Shown in pieces: positions 50,776 through 59,297 of a stretch of 63,470 nucleotides of DNA. Source of the stretch: Mesostigma viride (taxonomy: Eukaryota > Streptophyta > Mesostigmatophyceae > Mesostigmatales > Mesostigmataceae); contig RPFO01001847.1 in NCBI GenBank assembly GCA_009746045.1, forward strand, positions 1 to 63,470, read 5' to 3'. The translations under genes were made by a program, and so were the position numbers. Position 1 is the stretch's first letter. Each line of letters begins with the position of its first letter. The notes under the pieces are model-generated. The model saw only the letters and a program-made list of their open reading frames with translations. It searched no databases and was not told the DNA's origin.

Positions 50776-52128
50776 ATGGCGAGAGGTCGCGCGACCGCGA
50801 GTAACGCGAAGAAGAAGAGCAAGGCGCCCTCGAGGGCGAAGGGAACCCGCAAACACCGGGTGCGCGCACACGATACCGGACACGACGAGCCGGCGGAGAG
50901 AACGAGCGGCCACGAGGCCACAGGTGACGCGGGCGGACCCGGTCAGGGTGGTTTCTCGTGGGAGGCGTTCCTGACGTCGGAGGACCCGCCACCGGGACCG
51001 GGGGATACCGGTTCCTCGGTAGCCGAGCTGGAGGCCTTCCTGATGTCGGACGACCCCCCCTGGCTCCAAAGGCACACGGAGTGGAGGGAGGGGAGGGCCG
51101 CACGAGAGCGGGCGCGGGAGGAGGCATGGGCGGAGAGGGAAAGACGGCGGCTGGCGGATCCAGAGGCGTTCATGAGGGCGCAAAGGGCCGCAGATGAGCG
51201 TGAGTGGAGAGCGGACATGATAGAGAACGCAACTCGTGAGAAGTCAGGGTTGGAAAGACTGTGGAACACCGTTAAAAAAAAGAGTGTAGCGGACAGGAAT
51301 TGGGCGGTCCATGTGGCATTGATGGAGAAGAGGCAACGAATCGACAAGGCCATCCATCAGGCAAGGGAACGGGAGATGAGGGAACCGGCGTCGGACGACC
51401 CATCACCGGGACCGGGTGTGGCCGATTCCTCGGTAGCCGACCTGGAAGCCTTTCTGATGTCGGAGGACCCCCCATGGATCCAAAGGCACGCGGCGTGGAG
51501 GGAGGGGCGGCCCGCTCGAGAGCGGGCGCGGGAAGAGGCATGGGCGGAGAGGGAAAGACGTTGGCTGGCGGATCCTGAAGCGTTCCGAATTGCAGAAAAA
51601 GCCGCCGCCGACCGCGAGCGGAGAGCGGACATGACAGAGAACGCGCCCGAGAAGTACAGGCAATATCTAAAAAAGAAGCAGGAGCTAAAAGTACTGGCCA
51701 TCCAGAAGGAAAAGGAGCGAATACAGCGGGCGATAACGGAGCGAAAACACCGGCTGACAGAGAAAGCGGGGGCAAACGACCTTGAGGCCTTTCTGACGCC
51801 CGAGCCCCCTCCATGGCTCCAAAGGCACACGGAGTGGAGGGAGGGGGGGCTTGCTCGAGAGCGGGCGCGGGAAGAGGCGTGGGCCGAGAGGGAGAGACAG
51901 CGGCTGGCGGATCCAGAGGCGTTCCAGAAGGCGCAAAAGGCCGCCCGCGACCGCGAGTATAGAGCAGACATGGCAGAGAACGCGCCCGATAAGTACAGGC
52001 AATATCGAAAAGGGGCGCAGGGAAAGAAGCGGGTAAAGGACGACGGAGGCGGGCAGGCAAGTGGCGGCCATCGTGTCGGGGCGAGAAGGGTCGCGAGGCG
52101 CTCCGGAGGAGGGGTGCGCCGGGGGTGA
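50776..52128 (+). CDS. Protein with three internal charged repeats
   Basis: 450 residues. A basic, disordered head includes GTRKHRVRAHDTG, recalling the HRVRATDA stretch that follows the zinc head in the 59298-59867 protein. Then three units of roughly 115-135 residues start LEAFLMSDDPPWLQRH (or close variants) and continue ARERAREEAWAERERRRLAD and PEAF. Each unit is an Arg/Glu-rich helix. DNA copies begin near 51020, 51440 and 51780. A structural or nucleic-acid-binding role is plausible; no family known. Confidence 0.65.
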   Translation: MARGRATASNAKKKSKAPSRAKGTRKHRVRAHDTGHDEPAERTSGHEATGDAGGPGQGGFSWEAFLTSEDPPPGPGDTGSSVAELEAFLMSDDPPWLQRHTEWREGRAARERAREEAWAERERRRLADPEAFMRAQRAADEREWRADMIENATREKSGLERLWNTVKKKSVADRNWAVHVALMEKRQRIDKAIHQAREREMREPASDDPSPGPGVADSSVADLEAFLMSEDPPWIQRHAAWREGRPARERAREEAWAERERRWLADPEAFRIAEKAAADRERRADMTENAPEKYRQYLKKKQELKVLAIQKEKERIQRAITERKHRLTEKAGANDLEAFLTPEPPPWLQRHTEWREGGLARERAREEAWAERERQRLADPEAFQKAQKAARDREYRADMAENAPDKYRQYRKGAQGKKRVKDDGGGQASGGHRVGARRVARRSGGGVRRG

Positions 52129-52239
52129 GACAATCCTTATGCTGGCATTCGGGCTGGGGGGGAGGGGTACCTACTCCGGCCTCGTCCGACGCCCGCAGCA
52201 GTGCGCCAAAATAACCTGCGTTATTGTAACACTATCATC

Positions 52240-52623
52240 ATGCCCTTCTACCCCCCTACGTACTTGTACCAGACGGGGAACCTTCCCCTGCAAGGACAGC
52301 CCTCCTACAAGGAGCTGAAGGCCGAAATGGTCGCAGAGAGGGAGAACCGTTCGTCGGCAACCTCGCCACCGCCCACCACCACTGACGCGCCCAGCCCGAC
52401 AAACGTCAACCAAGGGCCCTCGGGCGAGGTGCAAAGGGACCAGTTTCGTGCGACCACGCTGAGAAGGGACTCGATCGAGGGATACATGGAGCGACGCGAC
52501 CAATTCCAACGCCAGCTGATCACCCGTCGTGACCGCGACGGCGGGCATTCGGTGGCAATCGCCGCCTCCGTCGTGCTGGTTCTGGCAACGGCGCTACTTG
52601 TTTACGTCCTCGTTTATAAATAA
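52240..52623 (+). CDS. Tail-anchored membrane protein
   Basis: 127 residues from ATG 52240. Hydrophilic body with a Thr/Pro/Ser stretch and charged helix (RRDSIEGYMERRDQFQRQLI), then a C-terminal membrane helix (VAIAASVVLVLATALLVYVL) ending VYK. Tail-anchored plan, like two neighbours. No family recognised. Confidence 0.65.
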   Translation: MPFYPPTYLYQTGNLPLQGQPSYKELKAEMVAERENRSSATSPPPTTTDAPSPTNVNQGPSGEVQRDQFRATTLRRDSIEGYMERRDQFQRQLITRRDRDGGHSVAIAASVVLVLATALLVYVLVYK

Positions 52624-52639
52624 TGACAGGTACATGTAA

Positions 52640-52918
52640 ATGGGTGGCCTCCTAGTCGGCGCTCTCTTCATCGTCGTTCTTGCGAGTCTCGTTATTTTAT
52701 TGGTGTCGGCACTCCGGAGAAGGGAAGTTGACGAGCCCTTTTTACCCCCCCCACCCTGGTTTCATGGCCAGCAAAGGGGCACCCAGGTCCGCCTTCCTGT
52801 GCCTGGGGGGGTGCCCGATAAGCCCTTCGCGGGTGGGGAGACCTTTGTGGACGAGACAGCCGGGATGCAGATGTCCGCGCCCCCCAGCAGCAGGTGTCGA
52901 AGGGCCAAAAGGCCTTAA
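52640..52918 (+). CDS. Signal-anchored small protein
   Basis: 92 residues from ATG 52640. The first 22 residues (GGLLVGALFIVVLASLVILL) are a signal anchor, followed by RRRE and a Pro-rich tail (EPFLPPPPWFHG). It starts 17 bases after the previous stop, so the two membrane genes are probably co-expressed. Confidence 0.6.
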   Translation: MGGLLVGALFIVVLASLVILLVSALRRREVDEPFLPPPPWFHGQQRGTQVRLPVPGGVPDKPFAGGETFVDETAGMQMSAPPSSRCRRAKRP

Positions 52919-53067
52919 CGGTGATTTGCCAAATAATCACCCAAGGACTTGCCTCATGCACCAAATATAATCTTCCCGATGAAATGCGGAGTCAGATGAG
53001 GGCGATGGACGAGCACAACGCGCGCTTACGTGGTGACAAATAACATCTCGTCGCATGACACATATAC

Positions 53068-54183
53068 ATGGCGACCCCGGGAGAGTGCCCCTTCACCCTG
53101 GACGAGCTGGCGCGGCTGGCGTGCGAGTTCGCGGACCGGCACGTGGTGCCCGCCGCCCACTGCGTGGACTGGATCAGCGTGGAGAAGGACGTCGCGCCCG
53201 CCTTCCGGGACTTCCTCGAGCTCAAGGGGCTGCCCCCATACGACTTCCGGCTCATGGACCAGGACAAGTGGACGGACCACACGCGGGTGTGGGCCGCCGT
53301 GTTCCAGGCGAGGGGGGGGGTCCTCGCCAACTCGTGCACCCCCGCCAAGAGGTGGATGTGGGTGCAGAACCTGGCCCTGCGCCACTCGGACGCCCCCGTG
53401 GCGCGCGAGATCCCCCCCGCCCCCTGGTGGTTCGACATCAAGGGCTTCTTCCAGCACAGGACCGGGGTCGCCGACCGGAAGGAGAAAAGGGACTGGGCCG
53501 TCGAGTACATGCAGAAGTACGAGTTATGTCTCACCGTCGGAGAGCAGGAGGAGGCCTTCCTGGAGGACTGCAGCGCCAGCGGGGTGTACGACCTCACCGA
53601 CCTCCTGCAGCTGCGGGCGGTCCGCAAGCACCTGTCCGAGCACGGCGTGCAGCCCCCCGCCTGGGTCGACGCGACCATCCGCAACCTCAGGCAGCGCCTC
53701 ACGCTCAACTACCACAACCACACGGGGAAGGGGGGCAAGAAGAGCGACGCGCTCACCCACCGCCTCATGTGGCCGTCCGCGGACGAGGAGGAGCAGCAGA
53801 TGCGGGCTGCGTGCCAGAAGGCCGCAAGGGTGACAGGGGTAAGGCAGGAGGACGAGGAGATGGAGGAGCCGGAGGACGACGCCGTGGGGCAGGAGGACCC
53901 CACCGGCGCCTCCATGGGCGCCCACCTGCGCACCTTCCTCAAGGCCAGCCGCCTCGTCCGGCTGGACCCGCAGGCGCACATGCAGCTCTCCGCATTCCGC
54001 AAGCTCTTCTTCCACGACTTCCTAGAGCTGAAGACCAGCTGCTCGAGGAAAGTCACCAACGAGGAGCTGGGGGACCTGCTCAGGCCCTACGGCGTCTCCA
54101 TCCCGAACAAACGGGTGCGGGGGAGGAACGGCGAGCGGGTCGCCATCGTGGCCGGGGTCGCGTCCCAAGAGGAGGAAAAATGA
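53068..54183 (+). CDS. Hypothetical protein with C-terminal D5-tail-like helical domain
   Basis: 371 residues. Globular first half (CEFADRHVVPAAHCVDWISV, PPYDFRLMDQDKWTDHTRVW, PWWFDIKGFFQHR). An acidic linker (EDEEMEEPEDDAVGQEDP) leads to AFRKLFFHDFLELKTSCSRK and LLRPYGVSIPNKRVRGRNGE, which resembles the winged-helix-like tail after viral D5/phage primase-helicases (helix, then a short loop, then basic strand). If so it would bind DNA. Not certain. GC-rich. Confidence 0.6.
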   Translation: MATPGECPFTLDELARLACEFADRHVVPAAHCVDWISVEKDVAPAFRDFLELKGLPPYDFRLMDQDKWTDHTRVWAAVFQARGGVLANSCTPAKRWMWVQNLALRHSDAPVAREIPPAPWWFDIKGFFQHRTGVADRKEKRDWAVEYMQKYELCLTVGEQEEAFLEDCSASGVYDLTDLLQLRAVRKHLSEHGVQPPAWVDATIRNLRQRLTLNYHNHTGKGGKKSDALTHRLMWPSADEEEQQMRAACQKAARVTGVRQEDEEMEEPEDDAVGQEDPTGASMGAHLRTFLKASRLVRLDPQAHMQLSAFRKLFFHDFLELKTSCSRKVTNEELGDLLRPYGVSIPNKRVRGRNGERVAIVAGVASQEEEK

Positions 54184-54328
54184 CCCGCGGTGGTGTGAGA
54201 AGACATGGCCGACCCGCGGCCGTACGCCGGACCGGACCTGAGCTCCCGACCCCCGCCGATCACCCCCCTCGTGCTGGTATGGGCGGCCCAGAAAAATAGC
54301 TTGTATATATACCACAGCGCAAACGGAC

Positions 54329-54613
54329 ATGGCCCAAAGAGTCCCTCTTAGCTTCCTCACCTCCGACGCCCCCACGCGCCCCGTCGTGGTCATCGCCGAC
54401 TCCAACCCGTTCTCCGAGCTCGTCTACACCGCCCCGCCCTCCCCCTTCGACCCCTGGTCGGACGTGGGCAACTTCTACAGGGACAACTACCCCCCCGTGA
54501 TCGCCCCGCCCCCCGCACCGATGGGGAGCGGGACCGGGGTGGGGGCGCTCGCCGCCATACTCAGGATCGTCTACGCCGAGGACACCAACAAGGTCTTCCG
54601 GGCGACGGTGTAG
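54329..54613 (+). CDS. Small Pro-rich protein, unknown
   Basis: 94 residues from ATG 54329, with a TATATATACC motif ending 15 bases upstream. PVVVIADSNPFSELVYTAPP and a Pro/Ala/Gly linker, then ALAAILRIVYAEDTNKVFRA. No membrane segment. Confidence 0.55.
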   Translation: MAQRVPLSFLTSDAPTRPVVVIADSNPFSELVYTAPPSPFDPWSDVGNFYRDNYPPVIAPPPAPMGSGTGVGALAAILRIVYAEDTNKVFRATV

Positions 54614-54648
54614 AAAGTTATCCGCGCACCTGGTACTACTGACGACGC

Positions 54649-54837
54649 ATGGGGTTGTGTCTAGCAAAGTTGACAGTCACGCCGTCCCAGAGAGGCTCCA
54701 TCCGCGTGAACGGGCGCGTCATGGACGAGCCCGCGTACGAGGAGACCTCCAGGGCGGGCGAGAGGCCACACCACACGGGCGAGGGGAGGGTGGAGCCGCG
54801 GTTCCATCTTAACTATACCGATACGCCGGCTTCCTGA
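54649..54837 (+). CDS. Small protein with possible lipid anchor
   Basis: 62 residues from ATG 54649. MGLCLAKLTV has Gly2 and Cys4 (possible myristoylation and palmitoylation), though residue 6 is not Ser/Thr, so the signal is weak. Hydrophilic otherwise. Its 3' end overlaps a minus-strand gene by 29 bases. Confidence 0.45.
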   Translation: MGLCLAKLTVTPSQRGSIRVNGRVMDEPAYEETSRAGERPHHTGEGRVEPRFHLNYTDTPAS

Positions 54838-55520
54838 GAGGCCGCGCGCGTTTCTTGGCGGTCGACTTCGACCTCGTGGGACGCGCCCTCCTCTTGGGAG
54901 CGGAGCGCTGGATGATGTAGACGGGGGGCGACCGGCGCGGGCGTGGGCGCGGACGGGGCTTCGTGGCCCCGCGCACCACGTACACAGGGTTGTAGGCGGG
55001 GTAGTACGAGTAGTAAGGAGCGGGCTGGTAGTACTTGTAATCTTCGTAGTCGCGGTCGTGGTCGCGGCGGGGCCGTCGCCGCTGCCAGTGCCGCCGCGGG
55101 GGGGCGGTGCCGCCACTAGAAGGGGGGGGGCAGGCGGGTCCGGGGGGGGTCCGGCCCGCTTCCCGGGCCCGGGCCGCCTCCCGGGCCTCCGGGACCCGGC
55201 CCTCCCGGGCGTCTGGGACCCGGCGCCGGTGAGAAGGGCCCGCTGGCGTCGACCGAGGCGCGCGTGGGGCTGGACGGGGCGGACGCGGATCCCCACAGGT
55301 TTCGGATCCGTCGGCGCACACCGTTCATGAACCCTCCACCCCCCTGGTCGTCCTCGGGCTGGAAAGTGTCGCGGGCGTCAAAAAACTCGTCTGCCCGCAT
55401 GCAGTGCCCCCTGCGGCCCCTGGTGGCGTGCTGGGCGCAGTGGTGGCGGCCGCCCGGGACGGCCGCGCGCCTGCACCGGCTGCCCGTCTTGGTGGAAGAA
55501 GTGCATCTACCGGATCTCAT
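54809..55520 (-). CDS. Zinc-head protein 6 with Tyr/Arg-rich tail, frameshifted
   Basis: From ATG 55520: MRSGRCTSSTKTGSRCRRAA, then HCAQHATRG and GHCMRADEFFDARD, the same order as in members 2 and 7. A Gly/Pro-rich linker follows with several G runs (about 55119-55180) where the frame changes; the second frame continues with YEDYKYYQPAPYYSYYPAYN and an Arg/Pro-rich basic end to 54809. The Tyr/Arg-rich tail suggests condensate-like or RNA-binding behaviour, which is speculation. Confidence 0.6.
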
Positions 55521-55575
55521 GGATATCGCTGAATTACAAATGCGGTTTTATTTTATGAACCCATCAATAAATATC

Positions 55576-55716
55576 ATGGACTCCAAGCTCAACAAAGTGT
55601 CCAAGGGAGACAGGATCGCGACCGTCGCCGTGGTGGGCGTTTACCTGGCCGTGGTTCTCGGACTAGGGGCCTACCAAGCGTGCACGGGGCGCGCCGTCAA
55701 ACGCCGCGTTGTGTGA
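55576..55716 (+). CDS. Tiny membrane protein
   Basis: 46 residues from ATG 55576. A short charged head, one membrane helix (IATVAVVGVYLAVVLGLGAY) and a basic tail (GRAVKRRVV). Below the usual length cut-offs but well formed, with an AT-rich gap upstream. Confidence 0.5.
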   Translation: MDSKLNKVSKGDRIATVAVVGVYLAVVLGLGAYQACTGRAVKRRVV

Positions 55717-55750
55717 AATAATAATTTGCGTCACGTGTATATATGGCGCG

Positions 55751-57189
55751 ATGGCTCTGACCGAAAAGGCGAAGAAGAGGTGGATAGACAAGTTCAACAG
55801 GCTGAGGGAGGAGCGCGACTCGAGATACGCGGACCAAGCGCACAGGCGGTTCTGCGAGGCCGAAGGAAACGCGTCGTACGACCGCGTGCCCGTGTTCGAG
55901 ACCGGGGTCAGCCAGCTGGAGTTCCCAAGACTGGGGTGGCTGTTGTATCATCGGTCGTTCATGATCCTGGCGTATCCCCCGAAATGGGAGTCGGAGACGC
56001 TGGAAATAAAGACGTTTCGTCACGATCTCCTCGACCCGGTGTTTCAGACCATGCCCGGGTACGTGAGGGGGGACATACCCGACCTCATCGACATGAAATG
56101 GTACGGCGACTGTCTGGAGTACCTGCGCGGGCTGTCACCTCTGCAGCTGATCCTTCTGCACGACTACGCGCGGGACGGATACAAATACACGAACAGCCAG
56201 GGATGGAACGTGGTCGAAACGGACAGGATAATAGAGGTGCAGGACGAGGAAGCGGCGATCCCGATCCACTTCTACGAGGTGAAGTCCCGCGTGTGGCCCG
56301 GCGTGGTGTGGCTGGCCCGGCACGGCGTGGACGGGGTGCCATTTCAAGAGCTCGACCAGGGCAAGATCTGTCGAAAGCGCGCGGACATCGCCGAGTTGCG
56401 TGCCGCTCTGGTGACACACCTGTCGAGGCGATCGGGGGATCCTAACGTCGCCTTGGTCGTGGACAACAGGCTGAAGGGGGAGCTGGTCAATATGGCGGGG
56501 TGGAAGGAAGTGATCGCGATGATCGCGAAGTTGGACGAGCGACTCATGGACATCATCTTCCTGCTCTCCAAGTGGGCGTGCAAGTACCTGCATCTGACCT
56601 TCATCCGAGAGCACGTGCTGAAGGAGTACGCGCGGGAGATGTTCGCGATTCTGCAGGAGGCGCCCGTGATCAACAGGGAAATGATCGTGTACAGGGGCGT
56701 GACGGAGGACTACTACATGCCCGCCAGGGGGCGCAGAGACGTGTACAAAAACACGTTCCCGATCTCCGTATCCGTCGATCCGGCGGTGGCCATCAATTTT
56801 TTGTTCAACAGGTACATGAGCGCCGGGTGGGGGCGCAGCACAGAGGATTGCTGTCTCAAGGTCATCCATATCATGCCCGGGACGCCGGCGCTGGCCATGT
56901 GGCCGATCGCGGGGGGCGAGCAAGCAGAAATCCTTCTGCCGCCAGGCACGGACTACCTCATCAAGTCGCACCGTCTGCGTCACATCATCGCGGGGGTCCC
57001 CACTTTCACGAAAGGGAGGGCGTTGAAAAGCGAGGTCTGCTGGGACGCGATGATCACGCGCAAGTCGGGGGGGACAAGCTGTTCCCGAGAAAGTGGGTCA
57101 CGGAGATCTACGTCGACGGTTCGGCCGCTGCGATCCGGCACGCGAATACAAAGAGAAACAAAAAGCGCAAACTGGCCACTTCCAGGTAG
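55751..57189 (+). CDS. ADP-ribosyltransferase-like protein (R-S-QxE), one frameshift near the end
   Basis: About 479 residues from ATG 55751. An N-terminal region of roughly 290 residues has no known domain. Then come REMIVYRGVTEDYYM (about 308-322, the Arg), PISVSVDPAVAINFLF (about 336-351, the S-x-S strand) and GEQAEILLPPGTDYLI (about 390-405, Q-x-E loop). This R-S-[QE]xE order is that of the mono-ADP-ribosyltransferase fold shared by eukaryotic ARTCs and bacterial enzymes. A QxE loop is usual for transferases acting on residues other than Arg. It would modify a host or viral protein; the target is unknown. A G7 run near 57068 breaks the frame; the second frame ends at 57189, in the first 20-bp repeat. 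Confidence 0.65.
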
Positions 57190-57405
57190 TACAAGCGGCT
57201 CCGGGGTAGTACAAGTGGCTCCGGGGTAGTACAAGTGGCTCCGGGGTAGTACAAGTGGCTCCGGGGTAGTACAAGTGGCTCTGGGGTAGTACAAGCGGCT
57301 CTGGGGTAGTACAAGCGGCTCTGGGGTAGTACAAGCGGATCTGGGGTAGTACAAGTGGCTCTGGGGTAGTACAAGTGGTTCTGGAGTAGTACAAGCGGCT
57401 CTTTG
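57186..57405 (+). repeat. Tandem array, 20-bp unit, 11 copies
   Basis: The unit GTAGTACAAGYGGCTCYGGG repeats at exactly 20-base spacing. Copies differ only by C/T changes at two positions and a few singles. The array begins over the stop codon of the ADP-ribosyltransferase-like gene. ORFs over it on the minus strand are artefacts of the repeat. Confidence 0.92.
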
Positions 57406-57683
57406 CCGGGTCTTATGCTGGCATCCGGCAGTACCGGGCCAATTCACGCTCTACGCCGGATCTTATGCCGGCGTTCGACGGTACCGGCGCCAATTGGCGC
57501 TTTGTGCCGGCGCCAGTCATTGGCACTTTGGTGCAATGACAAGATGGAATAATTTAATGAATGGACCAAGGCATCCATGGCCTGCACAAGGTCTCAATGA
57601 GCTGCACATGCTAGAAAGGTTTCGAACTATTGGCCGCCTGCGCCGAAACTTGTAGTTTTGAACAGGGCTTGGTTTTGTTACTT
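57406..57683. other. Gene-free region with perfect GCGCCAATTGGCGC palindrome
   Basis: Between two repeat arrays. It holds several CCGGC/GCCGG elements, a perfect 14-base palindrome GCGCCAATTGGCGC (57487-57500) that contains CCAAT on both strands and near-E2F TTGGCGC sequences, and a partial diverged copy of the next array. No coding sequence seen. Confidence 0.6.
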
Positions 57684-57965
57684 GGCCAGCACCTGCTTTT
57701 CGAGTTATTCGCCGGTTGCGCCGGTTCTTGCAGCCTGTGAAAGGCTTTAGGTGTCTGGAGCTGGCCAGCACCTCCTTTTCGAGTTATTCGCCGGTTGCGC
57801 CGGTTCTTGCAGCCTGTGAAAGGCTTTAGGTGTCTGGAGCTGGCCAGCACCTCCTTTTCGAGTTATTCGCCGGTTGCGCCGGTTCTTGCAGCCTGTGAAA
57901 GGCTTTAGGTGTCTGGAGCTGGCCAGCACCTCCTTTTCGAGTTATTCGCCGCCTGCGCCGTACAG
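57684..57965 (+). repeat. Tandem array, 79-bp unit, about 3.5 copies
   Basis: GGCCAGCACCT recurs at 57684, 57763, 57842 and 57921, exactly 79 bases apart. Each unit contains TTCGAGTTATTCGCCGGTTG and TGCAGCCTGTGAAAGGC. Copies are nearly identical. The last copy ends just before the ATG of the gene at 57969. Confidence 0.92.
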
Positions 57966-57968
57966 TAA

Positions 57969-59243
57969 ATGAGGTCAGCCAACTCCAAGAAGGTGGCTGG
58001 CATGTTGCCCCACCCCATGGGAGAGTTAGTGAGGCTGGAGGGCTTCCAGAGAAATGTAATCTATGAGCACCTGTTCCAGCAGCTTGGGCCAGCTGACTCT
58101 CTCCTGTTCATGATGACCTCCAAGACCATCTGGGAGGATTCGTGGCCGGCCTACAAGAATGCATTTTACTCTGCATCTTCGAGGACGGATCTGGACACCC
58201 TCCTCGTGCACCCGCGGTACATGGCTCTCCTGCATGATACCAAGGCGCCGTTGATGAACAATCGCACCATCTGCAGGATCTGCGTTTTCGACAAGGACCA
58301 CGAGATCGCGGGGGATGGCAGCTGGAGGGGGCCGGCCGGTGAGCCCTGCGCGGGCCGAGTGGACGTGGAAAGCTCCAACATCCCCCTGATCGTGGACGGG
58401 CCGGGTGTGATGACCGCGTTCCTGGACTACAGGGAGGTCAAGGGCTTCCTGCTCAGGAGGCCGTTTTTCGACATCGTCGTCCTGGACCCGGCCATCTTCC
58501 TCAAGAACGGCGAGTTCAAGGCGTTCGACTACGCGGTTCTCGCCACCGTGATCCATCTCGACAGGTGGAAGGTCGAGTACAAGTGCACCCTCTTCGCGGT
58601 CATGCGGAGACAGGGGTACTTGGGGCACTACCCCGGGTCTCGCGCGACAAGGACCAACCGCTGCATGGAGCTGGTGCGGCAGTGGATCTTTGCCTCCCGG
58701 GGCCGCGTCGAGATCAGGGGCGCGCGGAACGTCGTGTTGGGCAGCGGCGACAAGGGGTCCCTGGAGGACCAGATTCACGGGTTGGAGAACGGGCATGGCA
58801 GGATCCGGTTCTTCTTCCCGGAGTCCACCAGTCTCTTCACCACGTCCGATATGATATCGGAGCTGCTCGAGGATCGGCTGGCGGAGGGCACGAGGTGCAA
58901 GCTGGTGCTGTATAAGACGGCCAACCAACCCAGGCCTTTCATGGAGAAGTGCGAGAAGATCTTCAGCAGCATCGTGCTCGTCGGGTTCACGGATGTCGAT
59001 CTGCACCACCCCTCGACCAAGGTCGCACTCATCCCGGTGGGGGAGCGCCCCTCCAAGGTTACGGTATACCTCGGGGGGGAAGCGGGCTCCGTGTTCACCA
59101 TCTACTACTGCGGGTACGAGGTCCTGCGCAACACCCTCAGCAGGAGGGGCAAGGAGGCCTTCAACATGGTGCCAATCAACAAGGCCACCGCGGGGGATTG
59201 GGGGGCACACTTCCCCCTCATCCTCAAGTACTGGTTTGTGTAG
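57969..59243 (+). CDS. Hypothetical protein with weak F-box-like head
   Basis: 424 residues, ATG 57969 only a few bases after the repeat array. Residues 18-50 (VRLEGFQRNVIYEHLFQQLG, then DSLLFMMTSKTIW) loosely resemble an F-box or similar helical adaptor. The body is mixed alpha/beta (PFFDIVVLDPAIFLKNGEFK, IVLVGFTDVDLHHPSTKVAL, GSVFTIYYCGYEVLRNTLSR). The first 170 bases contain no CpG, then CpG becomes frequent, the pattern also seen at the helicase and primase genes. No family recognised. Confidence 0.6.
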   Translation: MRSANSKKVAGMLPHPMGELVRLEGFQRNVIYEHLFQQLGPADSLLFMMTSKTIWEDSWPAYKNAFYSASSRTDLDTLLVHPRYMALLHDTKAPLMNNRTICRICVFDKDHEIAGDGSWRGPAGEPCAGRVDVESSNIPLIVDGPGVMTAFLDYREVKGFLLRRPFFDIVVLDPAIFLKNGEFKAFDYAVLATVIHLDRWKVEYKCTLFAVMRRQGYLGHYPGSRATRTNRCMELVRQWIFASRGRVEIRGARNVVLGSGDKGSLEDQIHGLENGHGRIRFFFPESTSLFTTSDMISELLEDRLAEGTRCKLVLYKTANQPRPFMEKCEKIFSSIVLVGFTDVDLHHPSTKVALIPVGERPSKVTVYLGGEAGSVFTIYYCGYEVLRNTLSRRGKEAFNMVPINKATAGDWGAHFPLILKYWFV

Positions 59244-59297
59244 AGGACCATCCAGCTGCGTGTCGTCAACGACCACGAGTCTGTAAAAGACAGATGT

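Noticed and set aside
53524-54015. Minus-strand ORF of 163 residues and other long antisense ORFs in GC-rich genes
   Set aside because: High GC keeps antisense frames open; compositions are Arg/Gly/Ala/Val-skewed with no motifs.
57098-57447. Minus-strand ORFs of 88-155 residues with Tyr/Thr/Pro repeats
   Set aside because: They are translations of the 20-bp tandem array (open in several frames because 60 bases encode a fixed 20-residue cycle).
57186-57965. Possible CRISPR array
   Set aside because: The 20-bp and 79-bp units are tandem with no unique spacers between them, and there are no cas genes.
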